Shown: positions 19,574 to 28,503 of the stretch, one piece after another
Layout: each line of letters begins with the position of its first letter
How positions within the stretch are numbered: the stretch's first letter is position 1
Assembly: GCF_001544755.2 (NCBI RefSeq)
Contig: NZ_FCOF02000001.1
Location: forward strand, 372,001 to 436,000
Length of the DNA: 64,000 nt
Reading direction: 5' to 3'
DNA from: Caballeronia catudaia
GTDB lineage: Bacteria > Pseudomonadota > Gammaproteobacteria > Burkholderiales > Burkholderiaceae
Program-made: the position numbers and the translations under genes
The notes under the pieces: generated by a model
Databases searched by the model: none
Seen by the model: only the letters and a program-made list of their open reading frames with translations
What the model was told of the DNA's origin: nothing

Positions 19574-19582
19574 GAAAGCAAC

Positions 19583-20149
19583 GTGTCGACTCCGCAGGAA
19601 AATTCGCATATCGACCGGTCCTTCAACCGGTCGATGCTGGTGAAGCTCTTCGTCGTGGCCGCCCTGATGTTCGGCTTCGGCTTCGCGCTGGTGCCGATGT
19701 ATCGCGCGATCTGCGAGATCACCGGCATCAACAATCTCGTGCAGCGCGACGTCAGCGCGCGCGAGGCGAAGAACACGCAGGTCGACATGAGCCGCACGAT
19801 TTCGATCGAATTCGACGCGAACGCGCGCGGCCCGCTGGAGTTCAAGCCGGAGCAGCACAGTCTCGATCTGCACCCCGGCGAAGTGACGACGGTGATGTAC
19901 GAGGTGACCAACGAGCAGAACCGCACGGTGAAGGCGCAGGCCATCCCGAGCTACGCGCCGAAGCAGGCCACCGAGTATTTCAACAAGATCGAATGCTTCT
20001 GCTTCACGCAGCAGACGCTCGCACCGAAGGAAACGAAGCGCATGCCGGTCGTGTTCGTCGTCGATCCGAAGCTGCCGAAGGACGTGAAGACGATCACCTT
20101 GTCGTACACGTTCTTCGAACTGGATGCGCCTAAGCAGGCGGCGAACTGA
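19583..20149 (+). CDS. ctaG: Cytochrome c oxidase assembly protein CtaG/Cox11
   Basis: A membrane-tethered copper chaperone that delivers copper to the CuB site of subunit I. The 188-residue protein has one N-terminal transmembrane helix (LFVVAALMFGFGFALVPMY) and the periplasmic Cox11 domain with the copper-binding CFCFTQQTL motif near residue 137. Translation begins at GTG with AGGAAAG upstream. Confidence 0.95.
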   Translation: MSTPQENSHIDRSFNRSMLVKLFVVAALMFGFGFALVPMYRAICEITGINNLVQRDVSAREAKNTQVDMSRTISIEFDANARGPLEFKPEQHSLDLHPGEVTTVMYEVTNEQNRTVKAQAIPSYAPKQATEYFNKIECFCFTQQTLAPKETKRMPVVFVVDPKLPKDVKTITLSYTFFELDAPKQAAN

Positions 20150-20151
20150 CG

Positions 20152-20352
20152 ATGAACGAACCGCGCGGGAAGGGCGGCTTTCTCAAGCTCGTGAAAGCGG
20201 TGTTCTGGTCGTTTTTCGGCGTGCGCCGCCGGGCCGACCTCGAAAGCGATGCGGCGCAGCTCAATCCGCTGCATCTGATCGCGGCGGGCGTCATCGGCGC
20301 GGTGTTGTTCATCGTCGTGTTGCTGCTGGTCGTGCGCGCGGTAGTGGGATAG
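20152..20352 (+). CDS. DUF2970 small membrane protein
   Basis: A 66-residue protein with a basic N-terminus (KGGFLKLVKAVFWSFFGVRR) and one C-terminal transmembrane helix (LIAAGVIGAVLFIVVLLLVV). It matches the DUF2970 family, found beside cox genes in beta-proteobacteria. It starts two bases after the ctaG stop, so the two are coupled. Function unknown. Confidence 0.85.
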   Translation: MNEPRGKGGFLKLVKAVFWSFFGVRRRADLESDAAQLNPLHLIAAGVIGAVLFIVVLLLVVRAVVG

Positions 20353-20419
20353 ACGGAACGCTGGAAACATCAGCGTCGAAAGAAAACTCAAGCAACTGGA
20401 TCGAAGTGGAGAATCAATA

Positions 20420-21277
20420 ATGAGCGGTCAAAACGAGAGCCCGTACTATTTCGTGCCGCATCCGTCGCGGCATCCGGTCATGGCCGCGACCGGCCTGCTG
20501 GTGATGCTCGCATCGCTGGCCATGTGGGTGAACGGGCACACCTGGGGCCCGGCCGGCACGTTCATCGGCCTGCTGTTCGTGCTGTTCGTGCTGTGGCACT
20601 GGTTCGGCGACGCGATTTCCGAATCCGAAGGCGGAATGTACGGCAAGCGCGTCGACGTGTCGTACCGCTGGAGCATGAGCTGGTTCATCTTCTCCGAAGT
20701 GATGTTCTTCGGCGCGTTCTTCGGCGCGCTGTTCTATGCGCGCGCGATCGCGATGCATCAGCTCGGCAGCCTCGACTACAAGCTGATCTGGCCGGACTTC
20801 ACCGCCGTGTGGCCGAACAACGGCCCCGCTGCGCTCGTCGGTCACTTCCGCGCGATGGTGCCGTGGCCGCTGCCGACCATCAATACGGCGCTCTTGTTGT
20901 CGTCCGGTGCGACGCTGACGGTGGCGCACCACGCGCTGCGCGAAGACCATCGCAAGAAGGCGATCATCTGGCTGGGCGCGACGGTTCTGCTCGGCATCAT
21001 CTTCCTGTTCTGCCAGGGCTACGAATATTTCCACGCGTACAACGAGCTGAACCTCACGCTCAATTCCGGCGTGTACGGCTCGACGTTCTTCCTGCTGACC
21101 GGCTTCCACGGTTTCCACGTGTTCCTGGGCGGCACGATGCTGGCGGTCGTGATGTTCCGGCTGATCCGGGGGCACTTTACGGCGGAGCATCACTTCGCGT
21201 TCGAAGGCGCCGCGTGGTACTGGCACTTCGTCGACGTCGTGTGGCTGGGTCTGTACGTCGTCGTGTACTGGCTGTAA
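20420..21277 (+). CDS. ctaE: Cytochrome c oxidase subunit III
   Basis: A 285-residue integral membrane subunit of the aa3 oxidase with seven predicted helices. The family signatures MSWFIFSEVMFFGAFFGAL and FLLTGFHGFHVFLGG are present. It closes the run of structural genes; a hairpin terminator follows at about 21367. Confidence 0.97.
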   Translation: MSGQNESPYYFVPHPSRHPVMAATGLLVMLASLAMWVNGHTWGPAGTFIGLLFVLFVLWHWFGDAISESEGGMYGKRVDVSYRWSMSWFIFSEVMFFGAFFGALFYARAIAMHQLGSLDYKLIWPDFTAVWPNNGPAALVGHFRAMVPWPLPTINTALLLSSGATLTVAHHALREDHRKKAIIWLGATVLLGIIFLFCQGYEYFHAYNELNLTLNSGVYGSTFFLLTGFHGFHVFLGGTMLAVVMFRLIRGHFTAEHHFAFEGAAWYWHFVDVVWLGLYVVVYWL

Positions 21278-21366
21278 GCGGAATATCGAAGACGGGCGCG
21301 CGCTGCGCGTCCGCGATGCAAGACCGGCAACGCCGCCGGTCCGAGAGCAAAGAAGCAGTGACCAAC

Positions 21367-21403
21367 ACGCCGCCCTCGATGTCCCAAAGGGCGGCGTTGT
21401 CGT
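21367..21403 (+). terminator. Terminator after ctaE
   Basis: ACGCCGCCCT and AGGGCGGCGT form a 10-bp stem with an 11-base loop, followed by TGTCGTTT. The T-run is imperfect, so efficiency is uncertain. Confidence 0.6.
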
Positions 21404-21498
21404 TTGAAGGGGCGATTGGCGAAGCGCAAGCGCGAAGGTGCCGCGGCGCGACAATTCGTCTCGTAGGGAAGAATCCGCGCGGCGGGTTATCGTCGGGC

Positions 21499-21708
21499 TC
21501 AGCGTCCGATGGGGATGCCCGACGATTGAATCCAGCCCATCCAGTGCGCGAACAGGATGAAGAGGAAGAGGGAAATGGACAGCCCGACGCGCATGGCGAG
21601 TGACCACACCATCCGCTTCGTCCTGCCCCGGTCGGTCATCATGAAATAGAGCGCCGACCCCAGGCTGCCGATGATCAGGATGAATGCAATAGCAACGATG
21701 ATGTGCAT
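21499..21708 (-). CDS. Twin transmembrane protein, DUF2909 family
   Basis: A 69-residue protein made of two transmembrane helices (IVAIAFILIIGSLGSALYFM and VGLSISLFLFILFAHWMG) joined by a basic loop (DRGRTKRMVW). It fits the DUF2909 family. It is the only gene on the minus strand within the cytochrome oxidase region and is divergent from the Surf1 gene. Function unknown. Confidence 0.8.
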   Translation of the reverse strand: MHIIVAIAFILIIGSLGSALYFMMTDRGRTKRMVWSLAMRVGLSISLFLFILFAHWMGWIQSSGIPIGR

Positions 21709-21821
21709 GAAACCAGCCAGCGATTGTGCTCAGGAACCACGGTGAGCAGTATTAATTTGGATCATCTCATTATCTCACTCGACGCCATGCGCCGTGCGGC
21801 GCCTCCGCGGATGCCGCGCAT

Positions 21822-22556
21822 ATGAAGATTCGCTTCTGGCCCACGCTGCTGATTCTGATCGTCGTCGCGGTGACGGTGCGTCTCGGCTTCTGGCAGCGCG
21901 ACCGCGCGCATCAGAAGGAGGCGCTCAACGCGCAGATCGCCGCGTTCGAGAACGCGCCCGCGCGTGAGGTCGGCATGGAGCCGTTGCCGCTCAAGTCGAT
22001 CGAATTTCATCGCGTCGAGGCGCGCGGGGAGTTCATGCCGGAGCGCGTCGTGTATCTGGACAATCGTCCGTATAACGACCAGCCGGGCTTTTATGTCGTG
22101 ATGCCGCTTAAACTCGAGGGCGGCGGCTACGTGCTCGTGAATCGCGGCTGGCTGCCGCGCAACCTGGCGGACCGCACGGGCATCGAGCGTTACGAGACGC
22201 CGAAGGGCGTCGTCGAGGTGAAGGGCATTGCGCGCGCGAATGCTTCGCAGGCGTACGAGTTGGGGCACGGCGGATCGGCGGCGCACGAGCGGATTCGCCA
22301 GAATGTCGACATCAAATCGTATGCGGCGGAAACCGGGCTCGCGCTCCAGCCGTTCGTGATCCAGCAGACGAACGACACCGGCGACAGACTCGTGCGCGAC
22401 TGGCCCGCGCCGACGCTCGGCGTCGAGCGCAATTACGGCTACATGCTGCAGTGGTGGGGCATGGCCGCGGCCGCCGTCGCGTTCGGCTTGTACGCCGCGC
22501 GCCGCGCCGCGAAGAAAGGCGAAGCAAGCGACGGCGAAGCCGAGCACCACGCCTGA
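21822..22556 (+). CDS. SURF1 family oxidase assembly protein
   Basis: A 244-residue inner-membrane protein with a transmembrane helix at each end and the SURF1 signatures LGFWQRDRAHQKEAL, YLDNRPYNDQPGFYV and VNRGWLP in the periplasmic part. SURF1 proteins help insert heme a into subunit I. It begins the second half of the cox locus, upstream of a SCO-like protein and the heme A genes. Confidence 0.93.
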   Translation: MKIRFWPTLLILIVVAVTVRLGFWQRDRAHQKEALNAQIAAFENAPAREVGMEPLPLKSIEFHRVEARGEFMPERVVYLDNRPYNDQPGFYVVMPLKLEGGGYVLVNRGWLPRNLADRTGIERYETPKGVVEVKGIARANASQAYELGHGGSAAHERIRQNVDIKSYAAETGLALQPFVIQQTNDTGDRLVRDWPAPTLGVERNYGYMLQWWGMAAAAVAFGLYAARRAAKKGEASDGEAEHHA

Positions 22557-22585
22557 AATTTGACCGAACAGAGGCAGTTCTACCG

Positions 22586-23239
22586 ATGCAATCACAACGC
22601 TCCACCGCCGGCGCAGACAAGACGCGCACCCGGCAACCCATGCCCTCGAAAGGTTCGTGGATCAGCGGCCGATGGATGCTGATCCTGCTCGCGCTCGTGT
22701 GCGCCGCGCCGGTGATCGCGTCGTACCTGATGTACTACGTGTTCAAGCCAGCGGGCGGCACGTCGAGCTATGGCACGCTGATCGATCCGCAGCGGCCGAT
22801 TCCCGCGCAACTCGTCGTCACCGACGAAAAGGGGCAGAGCCTGCCGCTCAAGTCGCTCGAAGGCAAATGGCTGATGGTCATCGTCAACGGCAGCGACTGC
22901 GACGAGCAATGCGCGACGCGCCTTTACTTCATGCGTCAGGTGCGCGCGCTGCAATCGGGGGAGCGCGAGCGCGTCGTCAACGTCTGGCTGCGCACCGATG
23001 ACAAGCCCGTTTCCGATGTCATCAAGACCGCCTATCCGCAGCCTGACACGCGCATGCTGGTCGCCGACGAGAAGTCGGTTGCCGCGTGGTTGCCCGTCGA
23101 TGACGGCACGAAGCTCACGGATCACATCTTTCTCGTCGATCCGAACGGCAATCTGATGATGCGCTTCCCGAAGAACCCCGATCCGAAGAAGATCAACGCG
23201 GATGTGGCGAAGTTGCTGAAGTGGTCGCGAATCGGATAA
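22586..23239 (+). CDS. Membrane-anchored SCO-like thioredoxin-fold protein
   Basis: A 217-residue protein with one N-terminal transmembrane helix (WMLILLALVCAAPVIASYLM) and a periplasmic thioredoxin-like domain. Two cysteines in SDCDEQC (Cys105, Cys109) have the C-x3-C spacing of copper-binding SCO proteins, and a histidine in TDHIFLVDPNG (His180) sits where SCO proteins have their third copper ligand. Overall similarity to classical SCO is low, and a second, typical SCO gene lies at 25286. A copper-delivery role is inferred. The ATG follows Surf1 by 29 bases. Confidence 0.78.
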   Translation: MQSQRSTAGADKTRTRQPMPSKGSWISGRWMLILLALVCAAPVIASYLMYYVFKPAGGTSSYGTLIDPQRPIPAQLVVTDEKGQSLPLKSLEGKWLMVIVNGSDCDEQCATRLYFMRQVRALQSGERERVVNVWLRTDDKPVSDVIKTAYPQPDTRMLVADEKSVAAWLPVDDGTKLTDHIFLVDPNGNLMMRFPKNPDPKKINADVAKLLKWSRIG

Positions 23240-23261
23240 ACGCGGGTTGAGGTAAGCGAAT

Positions 23262-24371
23262 ATGTTTCTGCTGCAATTGGGTCTGATCGGCATTTGCGTC
23301 GCGCTGCTGCCGCTGTCGTATGTCTGGGTGAAGGCCGATGACGATAAATTTAGAAAGCTCGTCTGGCTGACGACCTTTCTGACGCTCGATCTCATCATGT
23401 TTGGCGGCTTCACGCGCCTGACCGATTCCGGCCTCGGCTGTCCCGACTGGCCAGGTTGTTATGGCACGTCGTCGCCGTTCATCGCGCATGCGCAGATCAC
23501 GGCCGCGTATCAGGCGATGCCAACGGGCCCCGTCAGCATGGTGAAGGCGTGGATCGAAATGCTGCACCGCTATTTCGCGATGGCGATCGGCGTGCTGATC
23601 ATCGCGCAGGTGATCATCGCGTGGACGGCGCGCATCAAGAAGCGCCCGCTGCACGTGTCGCCGTGGTGGCCGACGGGCATTCTGCTGCTCATCCTGTTGC
23701 AGGGCGCGTTCGGTGCGTGGACCGTCACGCTGAAGCTGCAACCCGTGATCGTCACGATTCACCTGCTGCTCGGGCTCGCGTTGCTCGGCGTGCTCGGCTG
23801 GCTCGCGGCGCGCATGACGCCGATTCCGGCGCTCGATTCCGCCGCCGCGCGCTGGATGCCCGCCGCGGCATTCGGCTTGCTGCTGCTCATCGTGCAGGTG
23901 GCGCTCGGCGGCTGGGTCAGCACGAACTACGCTGTGCTTGCGTGCACGGACTTCCCGCTGTGCAACGGCCAATGGATTCCGCCGATGAACTTCGAGCACG
24001 GCTTCCATCTGTGGCGCGCGCTCGGAATGACCGGCGATGGCGACGTGATCTCGCAGGACGCGCTCGTCGCGATCCACTGGACGCATCGCATGTTCGCGGT
24101 CGTCGTCGTGCTGTATCTGCTCTGGCTCGCCTCGCGGCTGCGACGATTCGAATCGCTGCGCAAGCCCGCGAATGGCGTATTGTTGATGATCGTGATCCAG
24201 TTCCTGACGGGCATGTCGAACATCGTGCTGCAATGGCCGCTGCCGGTCGCCGTGGCCCACAACGGCGGGGCTGCGATCCTGTTGCTGCTACTCGTTATGC
24301 TAAACTTTCGAATCTCTTCAAGCCGTCCCGGCCGCGCCGCAGTTCCCGCGCGCGACGTCGTTTCAGCGTGA
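23262..24371 (+). CDS. ctaA: Heme A synthase (COX15/CtaA family)
   Basis: Oxidises the methyl group at C8 of heme O to give heme A, the cofactor of aa3 oxidases. The 369-residue protein has about eight transmembrane helices in two related four-helix halves, with conserved histidines in WIEMLHRYFAMAIG, TIHLLLGLALLG, and IHWTHRMFAV, and the GGFTRLTDSGLGCPDWPGC segment near residue 47. It directly precedes ctaB, so the two steps from heme B to heme A are in one operon. Confidence 0.95.
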   Translation: MFLLQLGLIGICVALLPLSYVWVKADDDKFRKLVWLTTFLTLDLIMFGGFTRLTDSGLGCPDWPGCYGTSSPFIAHAQITAAYQAMPTGPVSMVKAWIEMLHRYFAMAIGVLIIAQVIIAWTARIKKRPLHVSPWWPTGILLLILLQGAFGAWTVTLKLQPVIVTIHLLLGLALLGVLGWLAARMTPIPALDSAAARWMPAAAFGLLLLIVQVALGGWVSTNYAVLACTDFPLCNGQWIPPMNFEHGFHLWRALGMTGDGDVISQDALVAIHWTHRMFAVVVVLYLLWLASRLRRFESLRKPANGVLLMIVIQFLTGMSNIVLQWPLPVAVAHNGGAAILLLLLVMLNFRISSSRPGRAAVPARDVVSA

Positions 24372-24383
24372 CTCCACATTCCC

Positions 24384-25289
24384 ATGGATAGCACGACACT
24401 CCATTCCCACCTCGGCAGCCGCGTCTCGCAATATCTTGCGCTGACGAAACCGCGCGTCACGCAGCTCGCCGTGTTTTGCGCTGTCATCGGCATGTTTCTG
24501 TCCACGCCCGGCATGGTGCCGTGGGACAAGCTGGTCGGCGGCGCGGTCGGCATCTGGTTGCTGGCCGGCGCGGCTTTCGCGATCAACTGCCTCGTCGAAC
24601 AGAAAGTCGATGCGAAGATGCGCCGCACCGCGTGGCGCCCGTCCGCGCGCGGGCAGATCACCACGACGCAGATTCTGATCTTCTCGGCGATATTGGGCGG
24701 CATCGGCATGTGGACGCTCTACACGTTCACGAATCCGCTCACGATGTGGCTCACCATCGCCACGTTCGTCGGCTATGCGGTCGTCTACACGCTGCTGCTC
24801 AAGCCTTACACGCCGCAGAACATCGTGATCGGCGGCGCGTCCGGCGCGATGCCGCCGGCGCTCGGCTGGGCGGCCGTCACGGGCACGGTGCCCGGCGACG
24901 CGTGGATTCTCGTGCTGATCATCTTCGTGTGGACGCCGCCGCATTTCTGGGCGCTCGCGCTCTATCGCCGCAAGGACTACGAGAACGCAGGCCTGCCCAT
25001 GCTGCCGATCACGCACGGCGAGAAATACACGCTGCTCAACATCTTTCTGTACACGCTCGTCCTGTTCGCCGTCACGCTGATGCCGTATATCTCCGGCATG
25101 AGCGGCGTGGTGTATCTGGCGAGTGCGATCGCGCTCGGCGCGGTGTTCATCGGTTATGCGTGGAAGATGTACCGCGACTACTCGGACGCGCTCGCGCGCA
25201 AGACCTTCCGCTATTCGATCGTGTATCTGTCGCTGCTGTTCGGCGCGCTGCTCGTCGATCATTATGTGCGCACGGTGATTGGCGCATGA
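24384..25289 (+). CDS. ctaB: Protoheme IX farnesyltransferase (heme O synthase)
   Basis: An integral membrane prenyltransferase of the UbiA family that adds a farnesyl chain to heme B, giving heme O for CtaA. The 301-residue protein has the first polyprenyl-binding region ([19 protein letters not shown], around residue 70) and a second ([19 protein letters not shown]). Its stop overlaps the SCO start as ATGA. Also called cyoE or cox10. Confidence 0.96.
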   Translation: MDSTTLHSHLGSRVSQYLALTKPRVTQLAVFCAVIGMFLSTPGMVPWDKLVGGAVGIWLLAGAAFAINCLVEQKVDAKMRRTAWRPSARGQITTTQILIFSAILGGIGMWTLYTFTNPLTMWLTIATFVGYAVVYTLLLKPYTPQNIVIGGASGAMPPALGWAAVTGTVPGDAWILVLIIFVWTPPHFWALALYRRKDYENAGLPMLPITHGEKYTLLNIFLYTLVLFAVTLMPYISGMSGVVYLASAIALGAVFIGYAWKMYRDYSDALARKTFRYSIVYLSLLFGALLVDHYVRTVIGA

Positions 25290-25876
25290 CGGCTGCTCTT
25301 CGTCGCATCTTTGCGCTGTTGTTCGTGGCGGCTCTGGTCGCCGCGTGCGAGAAAGCACCCGATTTCAAGAATCTCGACATCACCGGCAACAAGCAGTTCG
25401 GCGCCGATTTTTCGCTGCCCGACACGCACGGCAAGACGCGCACGCTCGCGGACTTCAAGGGCCGTGCGGTCGTGCTGTTCTTCGGCTATACGCATTGTCC
25501 GGACGTCTGCCCGACGACGCTCGCCGAGCTTTCCCAAGCGATGCAGCAGCTCGGCGACAAATCGAAGGACGTGCAGGTGCTGATGGTCACCGTTGATCCC
25601 GCGCGCGACACGCCCGAACTGCTCGGTCAGTACGTGGCGGCGTTCAACCCGTCGTATATCGGATTGCGGCCGGCCAACGATGCACAGCTCGCGCAGATCG
25701 CGAAGGACTTTCGGGTGTACTACGCGAAGTCGCAGGGCAAGACGCCCGACGACTACACGATGGACCACACGGCTGCAAGCTACGTGTTCGACAAGGACGG
25801 CAAGCTGCGTCTCTTCGCACGCGACGGGCAGGGCGTCGATCCGTGGGTTCACGACCTGAAGCTGCTGGTCGACTGA
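25286..25876 (+). CDS. SCO family copper chaperone (SenC/PrrC type)
   Basis: A periplasmic lipoprotein that helps load the CuA site of subunit II. The 196-residue product begins with a lipoprotein signal ([12 protein letters not shown]; the Cys is lipidated). It has the copper motif CPDVC (Cys71, Cys75) in [13 protein letters not shown] and the third-ligand histidine in [12 protein letters not shown]. It overlaps ctaB by four bases. Confidence 0.94.
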   Translation: MTAALRRIFALLFVAALVAACEKAPDFKNLDITGNKQFGADFSLPDTHGKTRTLADFKGRAVVLFFGYTHCPDVCPTTLAELSQAMQQLGDKSKDVQVLMVTVDPARDTPELLGQYVAAFNPSYIGLRPANDAQLAQIAKDFRVYYAKSQGKTPDDYTMDHTAASYVFDKDGKLRLFARDGQGVDPWVHDLKLLVD

Positions 25877-25910
25877 TCGAGGCAGCGGCCAACAAGGGCC
25901 GCTCTCCAAT

Positions 25911-26210
25911 TTACTTATCCAGCGACGGCTCGGGCAGATTCAAACCCGGCGCGAGCCGCGTCGCCTTGAATTCGATGATGTCGTAGTGCGCGAGTCCCTG
26001 TCTCGCGAACGGATCTTCCGCGATGATCGCATCGAGCCGCTCGCGTTCGATGCCCGACGCCAGAATGACACCGCCTTCGCGCGGCACCTTCGGCCCCGCG
26101 ACGACGAACACGCCCGCCGCGAAATAACGTTCGAGATAGACACGATGCGCGTCGAGCGCGTCATCGATTTCGGCGAGCGCGCCGGTATAGCGCAGATTGA
26201 TCACATACAT
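25911..26210 (-). CDS. YciI family protein
   Basis: A 99-residue cytoplasmic alpha/beta-barrel protein of the ferredoxin-like YciI family. The HRVYLERYFAAGVFVVAGPK segment and the DPFARQGLAHYDIIEF segment near residues 65-80 are typical, with a His-Asp pair proposed as an active site. The substrate is unknown. Confidence 0.85.
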   Translation of the reverse strand: MYVINLRYTGALAEIDDALDAHRVYLERYFAAGVFVVAGPKVPREGGVILASGIERERLDAIIAEDPFARQGLAHYDIIEFKATRLAPGLNLPEPSLDK

Positions 26211-26409
26211 GGCGAGCGTGGCCTCCGGCGTGCGAAAAAGTGTGGCGTTCCGCCGATTTTATCCGCCCTTGCCGCGAGTGATATTCACATGAACATTCTG
26301 TATTTACCCTCGCACCGACGCTGTGCGAATATCCGTCGCCTTGGTTCGTATCACTGACCGAAGACGAAACTGGAATCCCGCGGCAAGAACGCATCGAAAC
26401 AGGAACACC

Positions 26410-27222
26410 ATGCAGCGCAGAAATTTGCTCAAAGCCATTGCCGCGGTCGCGGCGTCCGCCTCGTTGTTCACGAGCCTCGCCGCTCGCGCCGATGACAAGG
26501 TCATCAAGGTCGGCACCATCAGCGGCCCCGATGCGCAGATCTGGCAAGTCGTTCAGAAGGTCGCGAAGCGCGAAGGGTTGAACGTGAAGGTGATCGAGTT
26601 CAACGACTACGTTCAGCCGAACGCCGCGCTCGATGCCGGCGATCTCGACGCGAACAGCTTTCAGCATCAGCCGTATCTGGACAGCCAGATCAAGCAGCGC
26701 GGCTATAAGATCGTGAATGCCGGTCTCACTTACATCTCGCCGCTCGGCGTGTACTCGAAGAAGCTGAAGTCGTTGAAAGACTTGCCGCAAGGCGCGAAGG
26801 TCGCGGTGCCGAATGATCCGTCCAACGAGAATCGCGCGCTTCTGCTGCTGCAAAGCCAGGGCGTGATCAAGCTGAAGGCGGGCGCCGGCACGAACGGCAA
26901 CAACGCGACGGCGCTCGACGTGGCGGACAATCCGAAGAAGGTCAAGCTCGTCGAGCTCGACGCCGCGCAATTGCCGCGCACGCTCGCCGATGTCGATGTT
27001 GCCGCGATCAACACGAACTTCGCGCTTGCGGCAGGCCTGCAGCCCACGAAGGATGCGATCGCGCTCGAGGACGTTCATAGCCCGTACGCGAACCTGATTG
27101 CCGTGCGCGCGAAGGACAAGGATCAGCCGTGGGTGAAGAAGCTGGTCGCGGCTTACCAGTCCGAAGACGTGCGTCAGTTTCTCAAGAGCGAGTTCAAGGG
27201 CTCGGTCGTGCCTTCGTTCTGA
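26410..27222 (+). CDS. MetQ/NlpA family substrate-binding protein (methionine-type ABC transporter)
   Basis: A 270-residue periplasmic binding protein resembling MetQ, with segments VKVIEFNDYVQPNAALDAGD and FQHQPYLDSQIKQRG. Its signal peptide ends ASLFTSLAARADD and contains no lipobox cysteine, so unlike E. coli MetQ it is probably soluble rather than lipid-anchored. No metN or metI gene is adjacent, so it either serves a transporter encoded elsewhere or another ligand. The ATG at 26410 has AGGAACACC before it. A strong terminator follows. Confidence 0.86.
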   Translation: MQRRNLLKAIAAVAASASLFTSLAARADDKVIKVGTISGPDAQIWQVVQKVAKREGLNVKVIEFNDYVQPNAALDAGDLDANSFQHQPYLDSQIKQRGYKIVNAGLTYISPLGVYSKKLKSLKDLPQGAKVAVPNDPSNENRALLLLQSQGVIKLKAGAGTNGNNATALDVADNPKKVKLVELDAAQLPRTLADVDVAAINTNFALAAGLQPTKDAIALEDVHSPYANLIAVRAKDKDQPWVKKLVAAYQSEDVRQFLKSEFKGSVVPSF

Positions 27223-27248
27223 GAGAGCGATCTCGCACGGTAGCTTCA

Positions 27249-27274
27249 ACGGCGCCCCTCGGGGCGCCGTTTTC
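27249..27274 (+). terminator. Rho-independent terminator after the metQ-like gene
   Basis: ACGGCGCCCC and GGGGCGCCGT form a perfect 10-bp stem with a TC centre, followed by TTTTC. Confidence 0.85.
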
Positions 27275-27288
27275 AATGGTGCGGCAGT

Positions 27289-28212
27289 TCAGTCGACGCA
27301 AATCGGCTGCAGCTCTTTTTGCCACAGGATGCCCGGCCCGTCTTGCGTAGCGGTGAAACCGGTTCGCAGGAACAACGCGCAGAGATCTTCCTGAGATGCC
27401 TCGAGCCGGCAGGTCACCTGGTCATAACGCGCGCCGTGCGCGAAGTTCGTGCATGCCGCGACGAGCTGCCCGCCGAGTCCGCGCCGACGCGCGCCCGGCT
27501 CGACGAACAGCAGTTCGATGCGTGCCCGACGCTCGGATTCCGCCGTGAGTATGGCCGCGCCGACGCGTGTGGCATTGGTCTGTTCCGCGACCCAGCACGC
27601 GATGCGCGGCGTATTCACCTGCATCGCGAAGAGGAAGCCCGACACCAACTGCGCCGCATACGCCTCACTGAAGAGCTTCGGCTTGTCGCCGGAGTAGAGA
27701 TGCGCATGGCGCTCGATCATCCAGCCGAAGTCGCCGCCGCGTGGCACGCGCAGCCTCGTTTCGCCGTCGGTGTGCACCGGTGAGAGCAGTCGCTCGACGT
27801 CCGCCATCGCAGTGCAAAGCTGATCGATCTCGGCGGCGGTCAGCCGCTTGAGCAGCGTGGCGGTTTCGGCGGAAACGTGAAGGTCGATCTCGTCGACCTG
27901 CGCTTTTGCCTCGGCCGTGATCCGCAACAGATGCGCGCGGCCGTCCGCCTCATTCTTTCGCCGTATGACCAGGCCGAGTTTCTGGAAGTTGTTGATCAAC
28001 CTGCTCAGATAGCCCGTGTCCAGACCCAGATTGCGTGACAGGTCCGCTGCCGTGGCGGCGCGGCCGTGCGCCAGCTCGTGCAGGATCCGCACTTCAGTCA
28101 GCGAAAAGCAGCTTTTATGCAGCCGCTCGTGAAGCGCGCCCGTATGGCGTGCATAAAAACGGTTGAAGCGGCGTACCGCTTCGACGGCCCGGCCCGGATC
28201 AGAACTGCCCAT
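27289..28212 (-). CDS. MarR-family regulator fused to a GNAT acetyltransferase domain
   Basis: A 307-residue two-domain protein. Residues 1 to about 145 form a MarR winged helix (LARHT-type start FNRFYARHTGALHERLHKS, wing RRKNEADGRAHLLRI). Residues from about 160 onward form a GNAT acetyltransferase with the acetyl-CoA loop EPGARRRGLGGQLVAACTNFA. Such fusions are common in proteobacteria, but their ligands and acetyl acceptors are mostly unknown. The gene is divergent from the nag regulator across an AT-rich gap. Confidence 0.88.
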   Translation of the reverse strand: MGSSDPGRAVEAVRRFNRFYARHTGALHERLHKSCFSLTEVRILHELAHGRAATAADLSRNLGLDTGYLSRLINNFQKLGLVIRRKNEADGRAHLLRITAEAKAQVDEIDLHVSAETATLLKRLTAAEIDQLCTAMADVERLLSPVHTDGETRLRVPRGGDFGWMIERHAHLYSGDKPKLFSEAYAAQLVSGFLFAMQVNTPRIACWVAEQTNATRVGAAILTAESERRARIELLFVEPGARRRGLGGQLVAACTNFAHGARYDQVTCRLEASQEDLCALFLRTGFTATQDGPGILWQKELQPICVD

Positions 28213-28342
28213 CGCGTGAGTCTCTCAAAGTTTTGTTGAAATTTAATTTTGATTCCGAACTAATGCGTACATTGTGCCAAAGAAGCACGACCGTGCGAAT
28301 ACGAAAATGCCCGAAAAGTGGGTATGTTGGCAATCAAGGGAA

Positions 28343-28358
28343 CCAGTTTGGCAACTGG
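28343..28358. promoter_or_regulatory. Perfect inverted repeat, possible operator
   Basis: CCAGTT-TGGC-AACTGG lies midway between the divergent MarR-GNAT and GntR genes. It could bind either regulator; nothing in the sequence decides which. Confidence 0.4.
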
Positions 28359-28475
28359 ATCGTCCATGCGGGTAATTCCCGATGGCGAAGGCTGTTGCAT
28401 TGAGCGCATTAAAAGCGCGTCAACATATTGATTTTTATAGTAATTTGACGTTTGTTCTCAAGTCGCGTCTTAGAA

Positions 28476-28503
28476 TTGACTGGTATTATGTTGGTTATAT
28501 AAT
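28476..28503 (+). promoter_or_regulatory. Strong promoter of the N-acetylglucosamine operon
   Basis: TTGACT at 28476-28481, a 16-base spacer and a perfect TATAAT at 28498-28503, 29 bases before the TTG start of the GntR gene. The promoter is bracketed by ACTGG (from 28479) and CCAGT (from 28509), with ATTAT and ATAAT inside. This nested symmetry could be the binding site of the GntR-type regulator itself, giving autoregulation. Confidence 0.7.

Noticed and set aside
17570-19873. A 767-codon minus-strand open frame opposite ctaD
   Set aside because: Antisense to the clear oxidase subunit I gene, with a His/Arg-rich translation and no ribosome-binding site.
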